Made by a program: the position numbers and the translations under genes. Of a DNA stretch of 64,000 nt, positions 33,631 through 47,340 are shown piece by piece. The first letter of the stretch is position 1. Each line of letters starts with the position of its first letter. The notes under the pieces are model-generated. The model saw only the letters and a program-made list of their open reading frames with translations, was not told the origin of the DNA and searched no databases. Source of the DNA: Macropodus opercularis (taxonomy: Eukaryota; Chordata; Actinopteri; Anabantiformes; Osphronemidae); the NCBI GenBank assembly GCA_030770545.1, contig CM061096.1, positions 13,745,501-13,809,500 of the forward strand, written 5' to 3'.

Positions 33631-36600
33631 GAATGGGTCTTAAAAGTGATAAGAGGGTACTATGCTCTGATGTAGTTTAGGTGGCTGCCATTTAGATCTG
33701 CGGGCTACATTTGCGTATGAATTAGAAATGTACAATATGAAAGTTGCTAGATGGCTTTTTTTATGTAAACAAATTAATTTACTCATAAATAATTAGTATA
33801 AACGTTAGTTGCCACATCAAACAACTAAATAAATGTGAACCACCTTTCAAATCAGTCTGCAGTACGTGATAAATGCATCATGTAATAAAACTGCCGACTC
33901 ACTAGATCAATAGTTTCGTTCAGGTTTGGTACAGTTGAAACCTACGTAGCCCTATGTAAAAGCATGCATGCCAATAAGACAGCACCTTTTCTTTAGTGAC
34001 CTGCAAATCAATACTTAATATGTGCTCCATCAGATTCTGGTTAAAATGACAGCCAGGTATATTGTGCTAAGTTAAATGGATTACTTCTCAGAAGAGCAGA
34101 GTAAATTTGTTTCCACAATTGCCAATAGGGTAAACATCTACTGTAGCTCGGCCCCTGCCTAAGCTTCACCCCATCAATCACTCGACACACCCACTTTAAT
34201 TAAGGCTAAACACATGCTGTAAGGAAGACATGTCAAGCTGCTGCACCCCACATATTTCCCTCTGCTATTATACCCCACACATCCCTCCCTCCCTACTGCA
34301 GCTGCTCATCTTCTTACATCCACTTCCCACTTGGCCCGTTGGAGGAATGAGTGCAGCCTCCATGTACAATGCAATCACAGATCAGCAGTGTACCAGGAAA
34401 CAACAGCGAGAAGAAGAAAGAAATCAGCAGGGGAGGCAGGCCTGCGAGGCCTCAATAATGACCACCTACCTACCAAAGCCACTGCCTTGTTGCTATGTAA
34501 TCTTCAGTACATCAGAATACCATTGAACTGTGCTAACCATAATTCAAAGAATCCATAGTTGTGTCTGTTGGAGCTGCTCTCAAGAGGTGATGGATGCTGT
34601 TCGGAGAGAAACGTGAAGTGCAATTTTCTTCCTGTTTTGCTTTACGTGTGGAATCCAAACCATGTGAATTGTTACTGTGGTTAGTTCACAGTTTAGAGCA
34701 AGCATAAGAAGACCGCAGAAACATAATTAAAATGAAAAATAGGTATAATCAGCTTGTCAACCGAATAAATGAGGAATACTGTAGCATAGGTAAAATGGCT
34801 TTTTTAGCCCAGTAACTGGGATAAATACAAGCCTTTCTGTTCTCACAGCCTCCTTAGAGGGTTCACTTTAATTTCTATGAATTACTTGGGACAGTGGAAC
34901 AACCACAAGTGGTTACTAAAAAGTAGGAGCTGTTAATGTCATGTATTTGCTGTGTCTCAGTCCAACAAAAGGCCAACACACATACTTTAGGGCTCGACTG
35001 CCTAATTAATTTCAGGTTCCACGGAGGACAGTCAGGAGGTGCGGTGTGGTGCTAGAGGGTTTTGTATCTGACTGAACGGCAGCAGTAATGTGGGAATGTT
35101 AAATCGACTTAAACGCCACAGTCATCATTCCTTTGAGACGTGTTGAGCAAATGAAATATGTGTGAGATGCAGCAGTTATGTTGCAGATGCAGTGTGTCAC
35201 TGTTAGACTAATCATGCAGATGACATGGATGGTGACTGTCTCTACATCACAAGCTACTGTATCTCATAGCAACCTGCATCCATAGTCCGTTTCCTGTATC
35301 AGGACCAGAAACAGAGAATGATATGTGAATGTGAATTTTAAAAGCTGCCCTTTTCGAGTGAAATGCTGCGTGCTCGTATTTCTAAAAACATACATTTATA
35401 TTTCAGGGAATGATGACTGCCAGGTCTCTGACCCAGAATTGGCAATCTAAGGTCTTCAGATGCTGCCACCAGCTCCACCTCCCCTGGCTTCCCTTCCTCA
35501 GCCACACCCTCCAAATCGATTTCTGCATCCATCAGGAAGGATTATGAGTAGATCCCGAGAGGGGCAACCCCTGGGATATGTTCACACTTTCTCACATATT
35601 CTCACTCCTCCACAGCACATCCTTGGCTATAGCACACTGTGCGTTCTTTCGGTGAACCAGCTGTTGCAGTGCTCTTTGCAATCAATAGAACAGTCATGTT
35701 TCACAACAACCATCACTCCTTCACTGCCAGGAACCAGTGGGAGGTCCCCTTGGGCAAAAGACAGGCAGACATGGCAGACAGTGATTCGCTGACAAAGATT
35801 CAGAAACGAACAGCAACTACAGGTCTAAGAAATCCGGATGCCGTTTCATTAGTTTTGCTTTTGGGGAAAGGATTGCAGACAGTGAAGACAGAGACAGATG
35901 CAAGAAACATAAACAACTGAGAGGAGGAAGCACGAAACAAAGAAGGGAAACAAGACTTTTACAGGAACGCAACAGAAGTTAGCGAACCAAAAATCTTTAA
36001 AACCTCCTCGAGGTGCTAACTGATGGCTGCTGTAATTGTCAGGTACATGTGAGCCTCATGCCTGTCAGCTGCAATATAAACAGGGAGACTAGTGATGGCA
36101 ACGTGTAGAAACCGATGTTATCTGGTGTTTTCAGACCAATTATGAGAATGAAGTGCTGTGTTGTAGAGTGGCAAGAACTTTAATTCAGCTTGAGTCCAAT
36201 TTTAAGAACAACTCATTCTCCAAAGATAAATAATAATGACTGAAAATCTGTATCACTGCTTTCAGTCCTGAAAAAGCTGTTGAACTGATTGAGTCCACGT
36301 CTTCCTTCTGTACAGAGACACTGTGCACATTGTGAAAATAGCCGCAGTATCTGTGTATATATTTAATGACGACTGCATTTTGGACACATTTTGAATTTAA
36401 TAATCTCCCGAGAAGGAAGCAGCTTGACATGAGTCATACAGTACGCAGCTGTTACAGGTGCTATTTTGAAGCTCTTACTGCAGTGAACAATGCAGCAATA
36501 CAGAAGGAAAGTGTTCACATGCTTAGTGCATGTCAACATGCACTATTCGAAGTAAGGTCACCTCCTGCCATCAACTTTCCTCAATCCTCAACCATTATTA

Positions 36601-39600
36601 ACGTATGTTCAGACACCAACCCTTTTCAGGAGTCTTGCAGAGGATGTGCGTGCGTGTGTGTATATGAGACAGGAAGAGGCAGAACATGATGGAAAGAGCA
36701 GAGTGGGTGTGATGCAGAGCGCTGTAATTGTTCAGGGGTGATGAATAAAAATCACCAGAGCTGAGCAGAATTAAAAAAAGAGTTACTCTAATATCAGCCC
36801 CTGGCAGGCTGACGGCCGCTTACACGTGTGCCTGGATATCAAACACGCGCAGAAATATAGAAATACAATTACGCACACATGCGTGAACACACATCCAAAG
36901 TGGATTTTGGTATGATGCCTTGTTTTTTTCTAAACTGCCCTAGATTTGTTTGGCATCTGTGCTGCAGACTCATCTCGTCCTCCCTCTCTTCCTCTGTCCG
37001 TTGTTATCGCTTTTGCGTTCCCTCTCTCTCTGTCTCTCTCTCTTTCTCACACACACCGACACTCCTTCTTACACCCTGCCTTCTTCTGCATCTCTCCTTC
37101 TTTCCCTTTCTTTATCCATCTTGCCCTGTGTTCTTTTCCCTCTTTTAGCACAGGCTGCTAAGATCTGGATATAAATATTTTAGCCCTGTCACCCGTTCTG
37201 CATCTGCAGTTTAGCAGAGAGACAGCATCGCTATTTGTGCATGTGCTAGTGTGTATGTATCCTCGCTCTGTGAAGATCCAGGCACAGTTTAGCTGGATGA
37301 GTACTTGGCGGTATGTTCTACTGAAGCATCTGCTTGCATTCTAATTCACGCCCTGGCCGAAACTGCATGTTAAATGTGTTGGCTTGCCTACACACTCATC
37401 TATGCTGAAAAAAAGCAACACATGCAAATGAGTCACTTGCTATGACAATGTAGCAACAACAAGAGACAGAGTAGCAGATAAGGTAACTCACAGCTTCCCT
37501 GGTTGTGATGCAGGAAAGGAAGAGACCTTGGAATGAGAAGGAAACCAGCAAGTCTTTGTGAATCCACGCCTTGTATTTCCTCCCTTGGGAATCAACTTAG
37601 GTTGCAGGTCACATATGTCCCTTAAAACTAATTAGTTGGCAGAAACACGATGAGAAAGTGAAGTGTGTGTGTGTGTTGGGGGAGAGGTTCAGTGGGAGGA
37701 ACACAGAAGGAAAACCAATGCCAAGAAGCGTAGCAGCGATGGCGGGCCGACAGGTGTTTGGAGGGCAGAGTAATTCTAGTTTATTCCAGGGGATTACAGA
37801 TTAGAAACACATCTCTCGCTATAACCTGCAGCCCACAGACACAAATCTGCGCTCCTGCTCAATGATTTCTTAATACTAACTGACTAAACCTTGGCAGTGT
37901 GCATGTGTGGGTATGTAAAAAAAGTTGACATTTTCCCTGTTCAGATTTCTGCAGATGCTCTGTGCTGCTTAGTCAGCTGCTCAGGCTCAAAGTCTCGAGT
38001 CACAGAGGCTAAAATGTAGAAATAAGATGTCGGTTTAAAGTAATCGATAGCCAAACAAATGCTACCTCTCCCCTGTGTCAATAAGAATATAGATTGTTGT
38101 ACATTCTCTGTTAAAACGAGCCAAGGGAAGTTCTTTCTTACTTTGTGTCCTACACACACACACACACACAGTGCAGGCCTCAGACGCATGCAGCGTTTGT
38201 TAGGCAATGTACAGACACACACACTCCTCTTTGCACCGCGAGCAGTTCAAATGACTTCACAAACGCTCCAACTTAATCCACCAGCCAGGCGACAAAAGCT
38301 TAGACGAGTGTGTGAGAGAATGAATGCGGCGCTCCACTGTTCGTTTCAATAAAAAGCTTACGCAAAGATTAGCAGAGTTCTGTATTTACAGCACTTAAGT
38401 CTTGATTTTAACATCATTCTCCACAAGTGATTATGATCATTTGTGAGCGCAAACCGCTTCATGTGTGAGTTGATGAGGACAATGAGCAAATATCAGCTGC
38501 CTGAAAGTTTACATATTGTCCTAATCGACAGAGTAGCAGTGGACGTCCCCAAACACGTGTCACTGCCAGTGGCTGACATTTGGGTTATTATAAGAATATG
38601 AGTTGAAAGCCGAGACATAGTTTACTTTGTTACATAATTGATTCAGCTGTGACAAACACGCACCCATCTAAAAATAACCTTTAACCTCTTACTCAGAAAT
38701 GGGGATTAATATGATGTTGTGTATATTTTCTGAATTTTGTTTCAATAAACCCTAAACGCATGACAAATCGTGGCTGACTTTAAGTAGGCTGATGTTCTAT
38801 AAAACTTTTCTTGGCATCAATTTCCAGATGTGTCACGGAACTACAGAGTAAAAATATACTGATGCGTGTAATCATCAGAGGAATTATATCTAAAATAAGG
38901 AATCATTTGAAATTAATTACTCCAGTTTTCTACAGGGTTTGGCTTGGCTGAGAAATAAATAAAGCTAATTGCCTTTACGTTGGTCTATTTAATGCTTTGT
39001 AATAGATAATTGGTCACATTATGTCCACAATTTAAGCAGACATGTCTCTGTGAACAATACGTCATATGGGACACTAAATATTTCTTGTTTTTGAGATGAA
39101 AACAACAAGACAGCACCCTGACGTTGTCTTAACATTATTCTGCTGGCATCCCCATCCCACAGAGACTTGTCATTCACCTCCTGAGAGAGAGAGCAGCGAG
39201 AGGGAGCGAGTGTGCGCACAGAGAGAAGGGTGGGTGGGGATTATCAAAGTCCCCTTTCTGCCTCTAATCCACAATGTTCTACCAGAGAGCGAGTTAACTC
39301 CAGCAGCCACTCTGAAACCTAAACCCTTCTGCCAAAGGGTTGATTAAAACACAGACTCCTGCTGTGGCTGCTGACATACTAAGAAACCTTTAGGTTGCGT
39401 TCAGCCCTGACAACACCAGCGCTTACCCCTCATTCATGCAGACATCCTGAGGACGACGCCTGGAAAGACCAGCGCATGCCAACAATTATACAAATACACA
39501 AAGTAATCTCCAGTTCTTTGTGCCACGAATGCCTCCTTGTCTCATTTGCCTGTGAGTCTTCATCTCACCCGCCTGATGCTCTGCAGTTAGGCCTTGGTGG

Positions 39601-42600
39601 CAGATTTTGCCTGGCAGTACTAAGGACGCACGCGCCTTGAAGGACAGACACAGAAAGACATATAGGTTTGCAGTAGACACAATATTTTTTACAGTGTGAT
39701 GTGTATCGTCAGTTTACCAGCTATCTACACTCATTTAAAGTCCCGTAGATGCAGAGAGTTTGGGAAACGTGCAGGAACAAGATAGAACGTTCTCACAGAA
39801 ATGTCTGGTTCACGCCCGATTTAGCCTTTGGCACCGTTATCCAACCTATGCTGACACATTTGCTAAATTTATAAGCTTTTTCTCCCCCTGAAGCTCAGTT
39901 CTCTCACCTGCCTGCCCCGGATTTGTGAAATAACCCTGGTTCTTGACTTGCACACCTGCTCTCCTCAGATTGTTTAAACCTTTGTCTTTCTTGGCAGCCT
40001 CAGTTTCTTGCCTTGCAGAGAGACGCGTTTGATGTTTTTACTTCATAAACACAGGTGTTTACACATGAACGTGATTTGATGATTTGTTTATTTGGTAGGA
40101 TCCTTTTGTGACATGGGAAATGAGAGGAAGCTTCTGCCTATGGGATCAAATGATTAGTTTGTTTTTGAGGATTACTGTAAAACAAATTTCTCATATGCAT
40201 TTTATGTTAATTTGATATTCTAAATTATATAGGCTTACAGAAAATCTAATTTGATTTTCCACACCGTGAACTCATAGCATGAAATAATGTAAGAAGCACA
40301 TACCGGGAATTTCAAATGTACAATTTATTCCAAATCATCCTGATGATCTAAAACTATCAGCATGAGCATGAGGCATGATAATTGAATATTTGCATAATCA
40401 AATTGCAAATGGGACTTGTCCACATGAGCACTACACAACTGACTGATTCTGTTATTTGTGCGTACAGGAGGTTTCCTCTTGCATTATTTGCCAGTTGATG
40501 GTATTGCAAATTTGTATGCAACAAAGCACTGGCAGGCTATTCCAGGCATAATTAGTTATCTTTTACTGCTCTGCCAACACACCAAGAAATCACACACAGT
40601 GAGGTCACAAGCTTGCATATCTCATAGGCAGTGTATTCATTACAACAAATGCACTTGAAGACAGGGAATAATGTGAGTTGGTTGTCTCTGTGTACATTTC
40701 TACAGGTATGGTTGTCTCCTGTCTCTGGCCAAACCAACCCTCTAGTGCTGAATTAACACAGACTCATATAATGAAGACTGAAGGGAATTTAATACATCAG
40801 TCTAAGAGGCAAAGGTAACAATGTCCAAAATCCAACAGGCAGTTGTCCACATTAAACGGGTCAAAGGTCAAAGTTAGAGGGTCTAGCCAGTAAAGTCAAA
40901 ATGCTGACTCACAGGAATTCTGGGATTGGGACTGAAGATCACCTCCATTTCCACAACTCGGTCAGAGAACAGAAGGTCTTGGTAACCGGTGGCTGTACAA
41001 ACAACCCAGCAACTGGCGACTGAGGCGGCGGAATTTAAATGCAGTCCTGATTAAACCGGTTAACCACTAAGCAGAGCCAGATAAACTGCACGTGCTTCAA
41101 CTTGATGAGCTGCTGTACATACGATGACACTGAAACGCCCTCCACCACGCATGGGATCCTGTTTGCGACCCTTGAGAGAGGGCGACGGCTAACACAAACG
41201 CTGACTGCATCTAGCCATGTGTGCGCAAGGATTCTGTTTGTGTTGTGCAGCCGAACAGAGGAAATATGAGTCATGATTCATTTCCAACTCTCTCATTATA
41301 TGAGCAGCTGCTTCTCTTTGATGTGATTATGAGTGGGAGAGGTGGAGAAAGATTGAGAGGGAGAGACACGGTGAACGTCTGTAAGAGAGAGAGAATAAGA
41401 CGCAGTGTAAACTGATAAAGACGTGTCACCTCTGACAATTTCAACAACAACAGCCAAACGGCTCCAAGACCCTTTGGCGCCACGTTGCTCACGCCAGCGT
41501 CTGACTAAAGTTGTACAAGGGACGGGTGAGCTCCTGTATTGATGCATTTGTGTCTTATTAATACACAAGTAAAGCTGGGAGTAGTTGTGCATCGCGTCCA
41601 TCCATTATTGAGAATCCCTCTGAGGCCGTATAGAGATCACACCGCTGCTTTGCCCATTGAGAGAAAAACCCTTAATATCATGCCTCTGTGGTTTGTGGAT
41701 GATGAAAAGCAGATGAAGATGAAGTAAATGCGAGATTGGCTTTAATATTTCAGTATGTTGCCTCTTTATCAACTCCAGCCTTAGCTTAAAGAAAGACACC
41801 AGGCCATTATGGAACTTTTTAACATGACAACCTGCAGCATAATCCCTTTTAAGGTCCAGGGATGTCAAATGAATTCAATGAACTGTAAGAAAAAAAAAGT
41901 CCCCACTGCAATCGTCAGTGTTCCTCTTGGGCATATTGAAGAATATAACAATGTGGTTGATGCTCTTAAAGCTGCATGACTGGAGTTAAAAATAACAGGT
42001 TTTCAGTTTTGTGCCCTGGAGTGCAGAAATGTATTCAGCAAATTTTGGCGAATTCAGAAGACATTTCTTGTGCACAGCTGGAAAGTGTTCCCTCAAATAA
42101 AAGGTCAGAAGGTTTTTAAAAAAAACAACAGACTTCCTCCTCCAGGGACACAAAATAATATCCTCAGCAAATTAAATGGAAATTGTCCTATTAGTTTCTG
42201 ACATCTTGGGTAGGAAGTTGACAGTTTGACCTGAGGGTATCCCAGAAGGAAAACTCTTAGAATTTACAAAATGGAAATGGTTCAAGCATGAACGTACATT
42301 TTCGCACATCATTTTTCTTGTGCTGTGCAGCTGACAGCTCCTGTGAGCTTCCAGACAAAATGTCTGCAGGAGATCCTGCTGACCCCTGTTGTAGGACGCA
42401 GGGCTGAACGCAAATACTCAAATCTACTGTACATTTGTGGGGATTACAGCTTCCTTACGAGAAAGTTCAAATTAACACAGTGAACGTCGCCTCTGGGTTC
42501 GCTGCTCTTCTAAGACTTCTGATGTTTGTTCTGCTGCAGTAAGTGAAGACACCTTGCGGAGCATGAATGTCTTTAATGAGGTGTTTCCGTGTGCGTGTTT

Positions 42601-42689
42601 AAGTCTCCTTAAGTTTCTGTTTGTTTTGTGCGCGCACCGTGGAGACACTTCAAATCTGTTTCAACAGTCAAGCTTGAAGCCCCGTGTGT
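33631..42689. other. Noncoding stretch, no gene seen
   Basis: Mostly AT-rich DNA without an exon I can support. It contains a CT-rich stretch around 37020-37060 and a (CA)n run at 38152-38170. It could be intergenic DNA or a long intron of a gene starting near 33.5 kb. Confidence 0.5.
38152..38170. repeat. (CA)n microsatellite
   Basis: Short uninterrupted AC dinucleotide run. Confidence 0.9.
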
Positions 42690-42920
42690 TTGTTCACATG
42701 TGCCAGCTTTATACGTGTACGCGTTCGCTTCCGTGCCTGCAGGGTGCATGCAAAACATGCTCACTACACTCCGCTGCAAGTGAGCGCTCGTCGAATGCGT
42801 TTTACCCGGCGTGCTCTGTGTCGAGCCCGCTCACTGTGCCTCGTCATGATCATGTGTAATGCAGCGCTCGTTCGCCACTTTGCTTGTAAGGGAGGAGCGG
42901 GATCAGCCCGGCGTTATTGC
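42690..42920. promoter_or_regulatory. Isolated CpG-rich patch
   Basis: About 20 CpG in 230 bp by hand count, in a CpG-poor neighbourhood. The open frames through it are arginine/cysteine-rich and unrecognised. It may be an orphan CpG island (alternative promoter or enhancer). Confidence 0.35.
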
Positions 42921-45900
42921 TGAAAATGAGATGTCACACTCAGCTCACTTTGGGGCAGCCAACCGGGCTCTCCGTAACTGATTTAGACGGCCTGTGTGGG
43001 TATGTCTGCGCTTGTGTGTGTCAGGGACAGGGTGAAAGCGCCGGAGGGAGAAAGACAGAGAGAGGCAAAGAGAGACAGATAAAGAGAGGCAGAGATGGAG
43101 GCAGAGAAAAGGAGGCTTTGTGTGTCTGTTTCTGTGGCAGTTGCAGCATTTGCACCAATTACTCACACGTAGGCTGTGTGTTGTGTGTTGTGACAGGTGT
43201 CCTGCCTTGTGACGGAAACAGAAATATAGGTGACATCTCATTATATATATTACCACTTACAGATGGAGCCATCTGTCACCGTGCGCCCCTCTAATGCGCC
43301 ATTATTTTCATCCTTATTATTGTCCCACTTCTCAGCCCTGGCCATGGCCATGTTCATTTAAGTGAACCCGCTGGAAGAGGAAGGACAGGAAAGAAAGAAG
43401 GGAAGCTGGAGATAAATAGATTAGTGACAGACATGCTGTACATAGACACGCTCCTGTAGATGGGAGGATGGACAGATAGATCTCTTCTGCTTCTTTTCAT
43501 GCCCTCAGCAGAGAGTTTCTCACGCTTGAAATGAGTCCATTGTACATTTGCTTTGCTGAGATGCTGGTTTGCTTCTCTTCTCTTTCATTCCTCTCTCTCA
43601 CCTGTTTGTCTCTCCTAGTACCTCAAGCCTGTCCGTTTTTTACGCTAAATACAGCTTCTTTAGAGACTGTTGAACGCTTTAGATTGGTAGCGTTAAATGG
43701 TGCCTTTGGAAGAAGACCAAGATCACAGCAAAAGCCAAAGTTCACCTCTTCCAGGCTCTGATCTTATATCTGATCTAGTTTAGACCAGAAACGTGGACTG
43801 TACTAACTATTTGCCAACCGAGACTGACCCTTGACGAGTAGATTGCATCTTTAATCGAATTGATCATAAAAAATACAAAACACAACGCAGGGAGAGCCAG
43901 GCAGAGCTGATCGGACTTTTTTATTTTGTCTACTTCTGTTCCAGGTTCAGTTTTATCTCCTGAGGACCTGTACCACGGGGCAGAAAGCGGTTTCTCTTGG
44001 TGTACAACATCAACCATCCTCCAACCTTGGAAACACCTTCACCTCACCAGAAAGTCTTCACACAGGTTCACAGCAAGACAACAAGAAAGGAGCATTTTGT
44101 GTCTTGAGGAGTGAAAGGAAACAGAAAAAGTCAAGGGAAAGGTAACAAAAAGTCTTCCTGAGCTTTTCAGTTCTTCTGAAGTCGGAGTTTCCTGTTTTTG
44201 AACACAGCTATTCTCTTATCACTTATAGCTTGAAATAATATTCCTTTAAGTCATTCACTCAGTTTAGGTGAATTACCAGGTAATACCCAGCATGCCCTTA
44301 ACCTGTCCAGTGTTAATATGGTGCCATGGCTGGAGCATGTGTATGTGTCGTGTGTGCTCTGTGTGCTGTACCACAGGGAAGGTCTTTGGCATCTACAGTT
44401 TCACACTCTGTTGAAAGCACTAGTTAGTGTCTTCACAGGCACATATTTTACCATCTTCCCAGCTTTTATTGTACTCATTTTACTGGCAACACTGTCATTA
44501 GCGCTGGCAGTACTTCACTTACCACACTTATTGTATTCTGCCTGTCTGCGCATATGTGAAGCACGTTGCGCGTGTCAACCACAGATAAAGTAAAAGAAGT
44601 AATTGTTGTAATTATTTCTTCTCTCTTCTCTTCCCGCCCACTGTGCTCACATTGGGGAAAATCTTGCAGCTGTAAGAAGAGTGTAATGCAGAGTCAAAGC
44701 AAATCGGTTTATCCATTTTTTGCACTCTATTAGCGTTTTACGTTGATCACATGCCATTATGTTCATTATCATAGTCATGAGTAGACTCAGTGGTCGTGAT
44801 GGGATGGAGATTATCCATATAATCACTTTTGAAAGGAATCGAATAAGAGAAATGTGCACAAAAACGAGCTTATGAGCATTTTAAGCATGAATGGTTGAAA
44901 CGAGCATCAACAAGGCAATAAATAAACCCAGTGCAACACAGATTGTCTGGACCGTTATTGAATCCTCAAAGGCAAAACTTAAAAAACGAAAATAGGACAG
45001 CACTCCACTCGAATTGTTTATTTATTCACTGCACAGATGTTTTGGGCAGCAATTCTCATTTCGCATGCGAGTCACCGCGCTTGACAAAGAAATGACAATA
45101 AAAATCACATCAAAAATACACAGAAATTCACATTTTACTTTAATTGTCACAGGTACAGAAACAGGAGCATATTCTTTCATAGACAGTAACAGCTAAAACC
45201 CAAAGTCTTTCATGATGTCTCGTTTTCCTGTGGCCTCCTCTGCACATTAAACGCTATAATTATATGGAAATCAGTTTTGCACAGTAAAACGAAATTATCC
45301 ATCCTGTGTCTGGGTTCGAACTTTCTCTTACTTTTTAAAAACAAAACCCTGCTCAGTGCTTCAAAATACAACGGCCACATTAAGACAAAAATAGAACCTG
45401 GCTATTTATTATGTGACTGCTGCTAATTTGCAATCAACAGATACAATGTAGGACAAAAAAAAAAACAACTTCTATGAGTTTTCTAGAATATTTTTCACAG
45501 TCCTTTAGCATTTAAACTTTTACTGGCAGAAGAGAAAGCTTAAATATAACTTCAAGCAGAGCCCTGGACAGAGCATCTATCACCACCAGCTCTAAGACAA
45601 AAAAAGGCCCTAACCTGGCTCTGACACAGCGTCTAACAAAAATGGCAGCTCCCCCCTGCAGGGCCTCCTGGCAAGTTAAAGCCCAATAACAAGCTGGGTA
45701 AATTAATATTAACTACAAATATGTCTGTGTCCTTAACATGACTGCAAGAGAGATATGAACTCAGATCAGGACAAAGGCTCAGCAGTGAAGCCACTCAGCT
45801 CCCTACTATCACAAAATGATGGCAGAGAGAGGTGAAATCAGGAACGTCTTGGAGAATCTGTTGCCCATGTTTTGTAAATGTGATTCTTCTGCGATAGTTA

Positions 45901-47199
45901 GTTTTTTTTAAAAATGTAAAATACAATGATGTGCACATGCAGTGGTTTGTGTTTAGACGTAGTTTCAAGACTTTGTGTTCGTAGAAAACAGTCCAACCAT
46001 TAAAAGGAAAGAAGGGAGCAAAAATCGAACATTATTTTAATTATACGTGTGTAAAACAAACCGGCAAATGGCGTCGGCTATGCTCCTCTAAACGTGTGAA
46101 ACATGAAGTGGCAGCTCTCACAGGCCCATGTTCCAGTGATGTGATTGTCTGCTGTATATGAGTAAATCCTTCTTCCTTTTGTGTTTGAACGCTTTTGCTT
46201 AAAGGCACTTTCAAACCAATTTAGCAAACCTCTCCTTGGGCTCTGAGGATTAGTCATTTCAGATCACTTTGGTTCAGTCAGGTACAGGAGCAGAAAGGCC
46301 TTTAGGGGCCCCTGTAGGGCTTTCTCAGTCTGACAGGAGAGCTAATAAAACTTTATGAAGCTTTTTTACAATAGCATCTGACTCACAAATCCACAGCGCT
46401 GTGTAGAAATTCACTTTCTCAGTGCTTTCCTGACAATCATGGGGAATGTAACACGGATTCGTGATTGTGATCGAAAGAGTCATACAGACAAGAATGGAAA
46501 TGGATAAAATGAAGTTTAATGCAAGAAGCCTGGTTTTATTCGAGACAGGGAAGAAAGGATTTGGAGAAAAACTTTCCTGAAGTGGTTTAATCCCATTACT
46601 GCTTAGCTGTTTCAGATTTAATTCTTCTCTCCAGTTTTGTAACATTATATGGCTTAATTTGCTGCAGCTAAATTCTTACCACTGGCTTACAGCTCCTTCT
46701 AGTAACATGCTGCGCGTGTTCCTGGAAAACTGCAGCCTTTCAACTGCACGTGTCAGATGTTTTATGTACTACTGGTCCACGGAGAGATGTGCCCATTTTC
46801 CATCGGCGAGGCTGGGACTTGAGGAGACTTTGGAATCATCAAGGCTTCTCGCTTGTTGCTGTGTGACTGACGGCAACTTATTCGAAAACAGGGAGCAGAT
46901 GGCGAAGTTCAGCGTTTTCAGCATCATGTAATCATCTAACTTTAGCAGATATCGTATGAATGTAGATGTTTCGCTTCGGAGAGGCTTCCTTTCGCTGTGC
47001 GAGCCACGTGTTGCTAGTTCGTTTGGTTGCAGGCAGTTTGACTGAGGGAACTGTTGCATGAGGACAGTTAGTCTCTTAGAGCCGTACAATACATGTATCT
47101 GCAGGTTTTTGTTAATGAAAGTGTGAAGTGTTTATGATTGAAACTGCCGTTAAAGGTATATGCTTTTATGGGCTCAAGGGCAGACTCAGCTTGGAGATA

Positions 47200-47340
47200 A
47201 GTGCATTTCAGCCGAGGCCGAGGGTTTGACTCCTGCTCAAGCACTCGCGCCGCATTCGTGGCATCAGGCTTTGTACTCACCCACGTCGATGCACACGCCT
47301 CCTCACCTCAAAGACATGCTGGCACTGCCGATGTGAAGCG
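47200..47340. repeat. Possible degenerate tRNA-derived SINE
   Basis: GAGGGTTTGACTCCTGCTC resembles a pol III B-box (GGTTCGAATCC type). About 100 bp later CTCACCTCAAAGACATGCTGG resembles the CCCACAGTCCAAAGACATGCA segment found in many teleost interspersed repeats. The copy is decayed and has no clear ends. Confidence 0.3.

Noticed and set aside
35455..35550. Possible exon after TCTTCAG reading a Ser/Thr/Pro-rich peptide that ends in DYE before a stop
   Set aside because: The preceding splice site lacks a pyrimidine tract, no partner exon was seen, and the peptide matches no family I know.
44318..44593. 91-codon hydrophobic open frame
   Set aside because: Hydrophobic by composition, with no family resemblance and no splice or promoter context.
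45312..45325. GGGTTCGAAC, resembling a tRNA B-box
   Set aside because: No A-box, cloverleaf or acceptor-stem pairing was visible around it.
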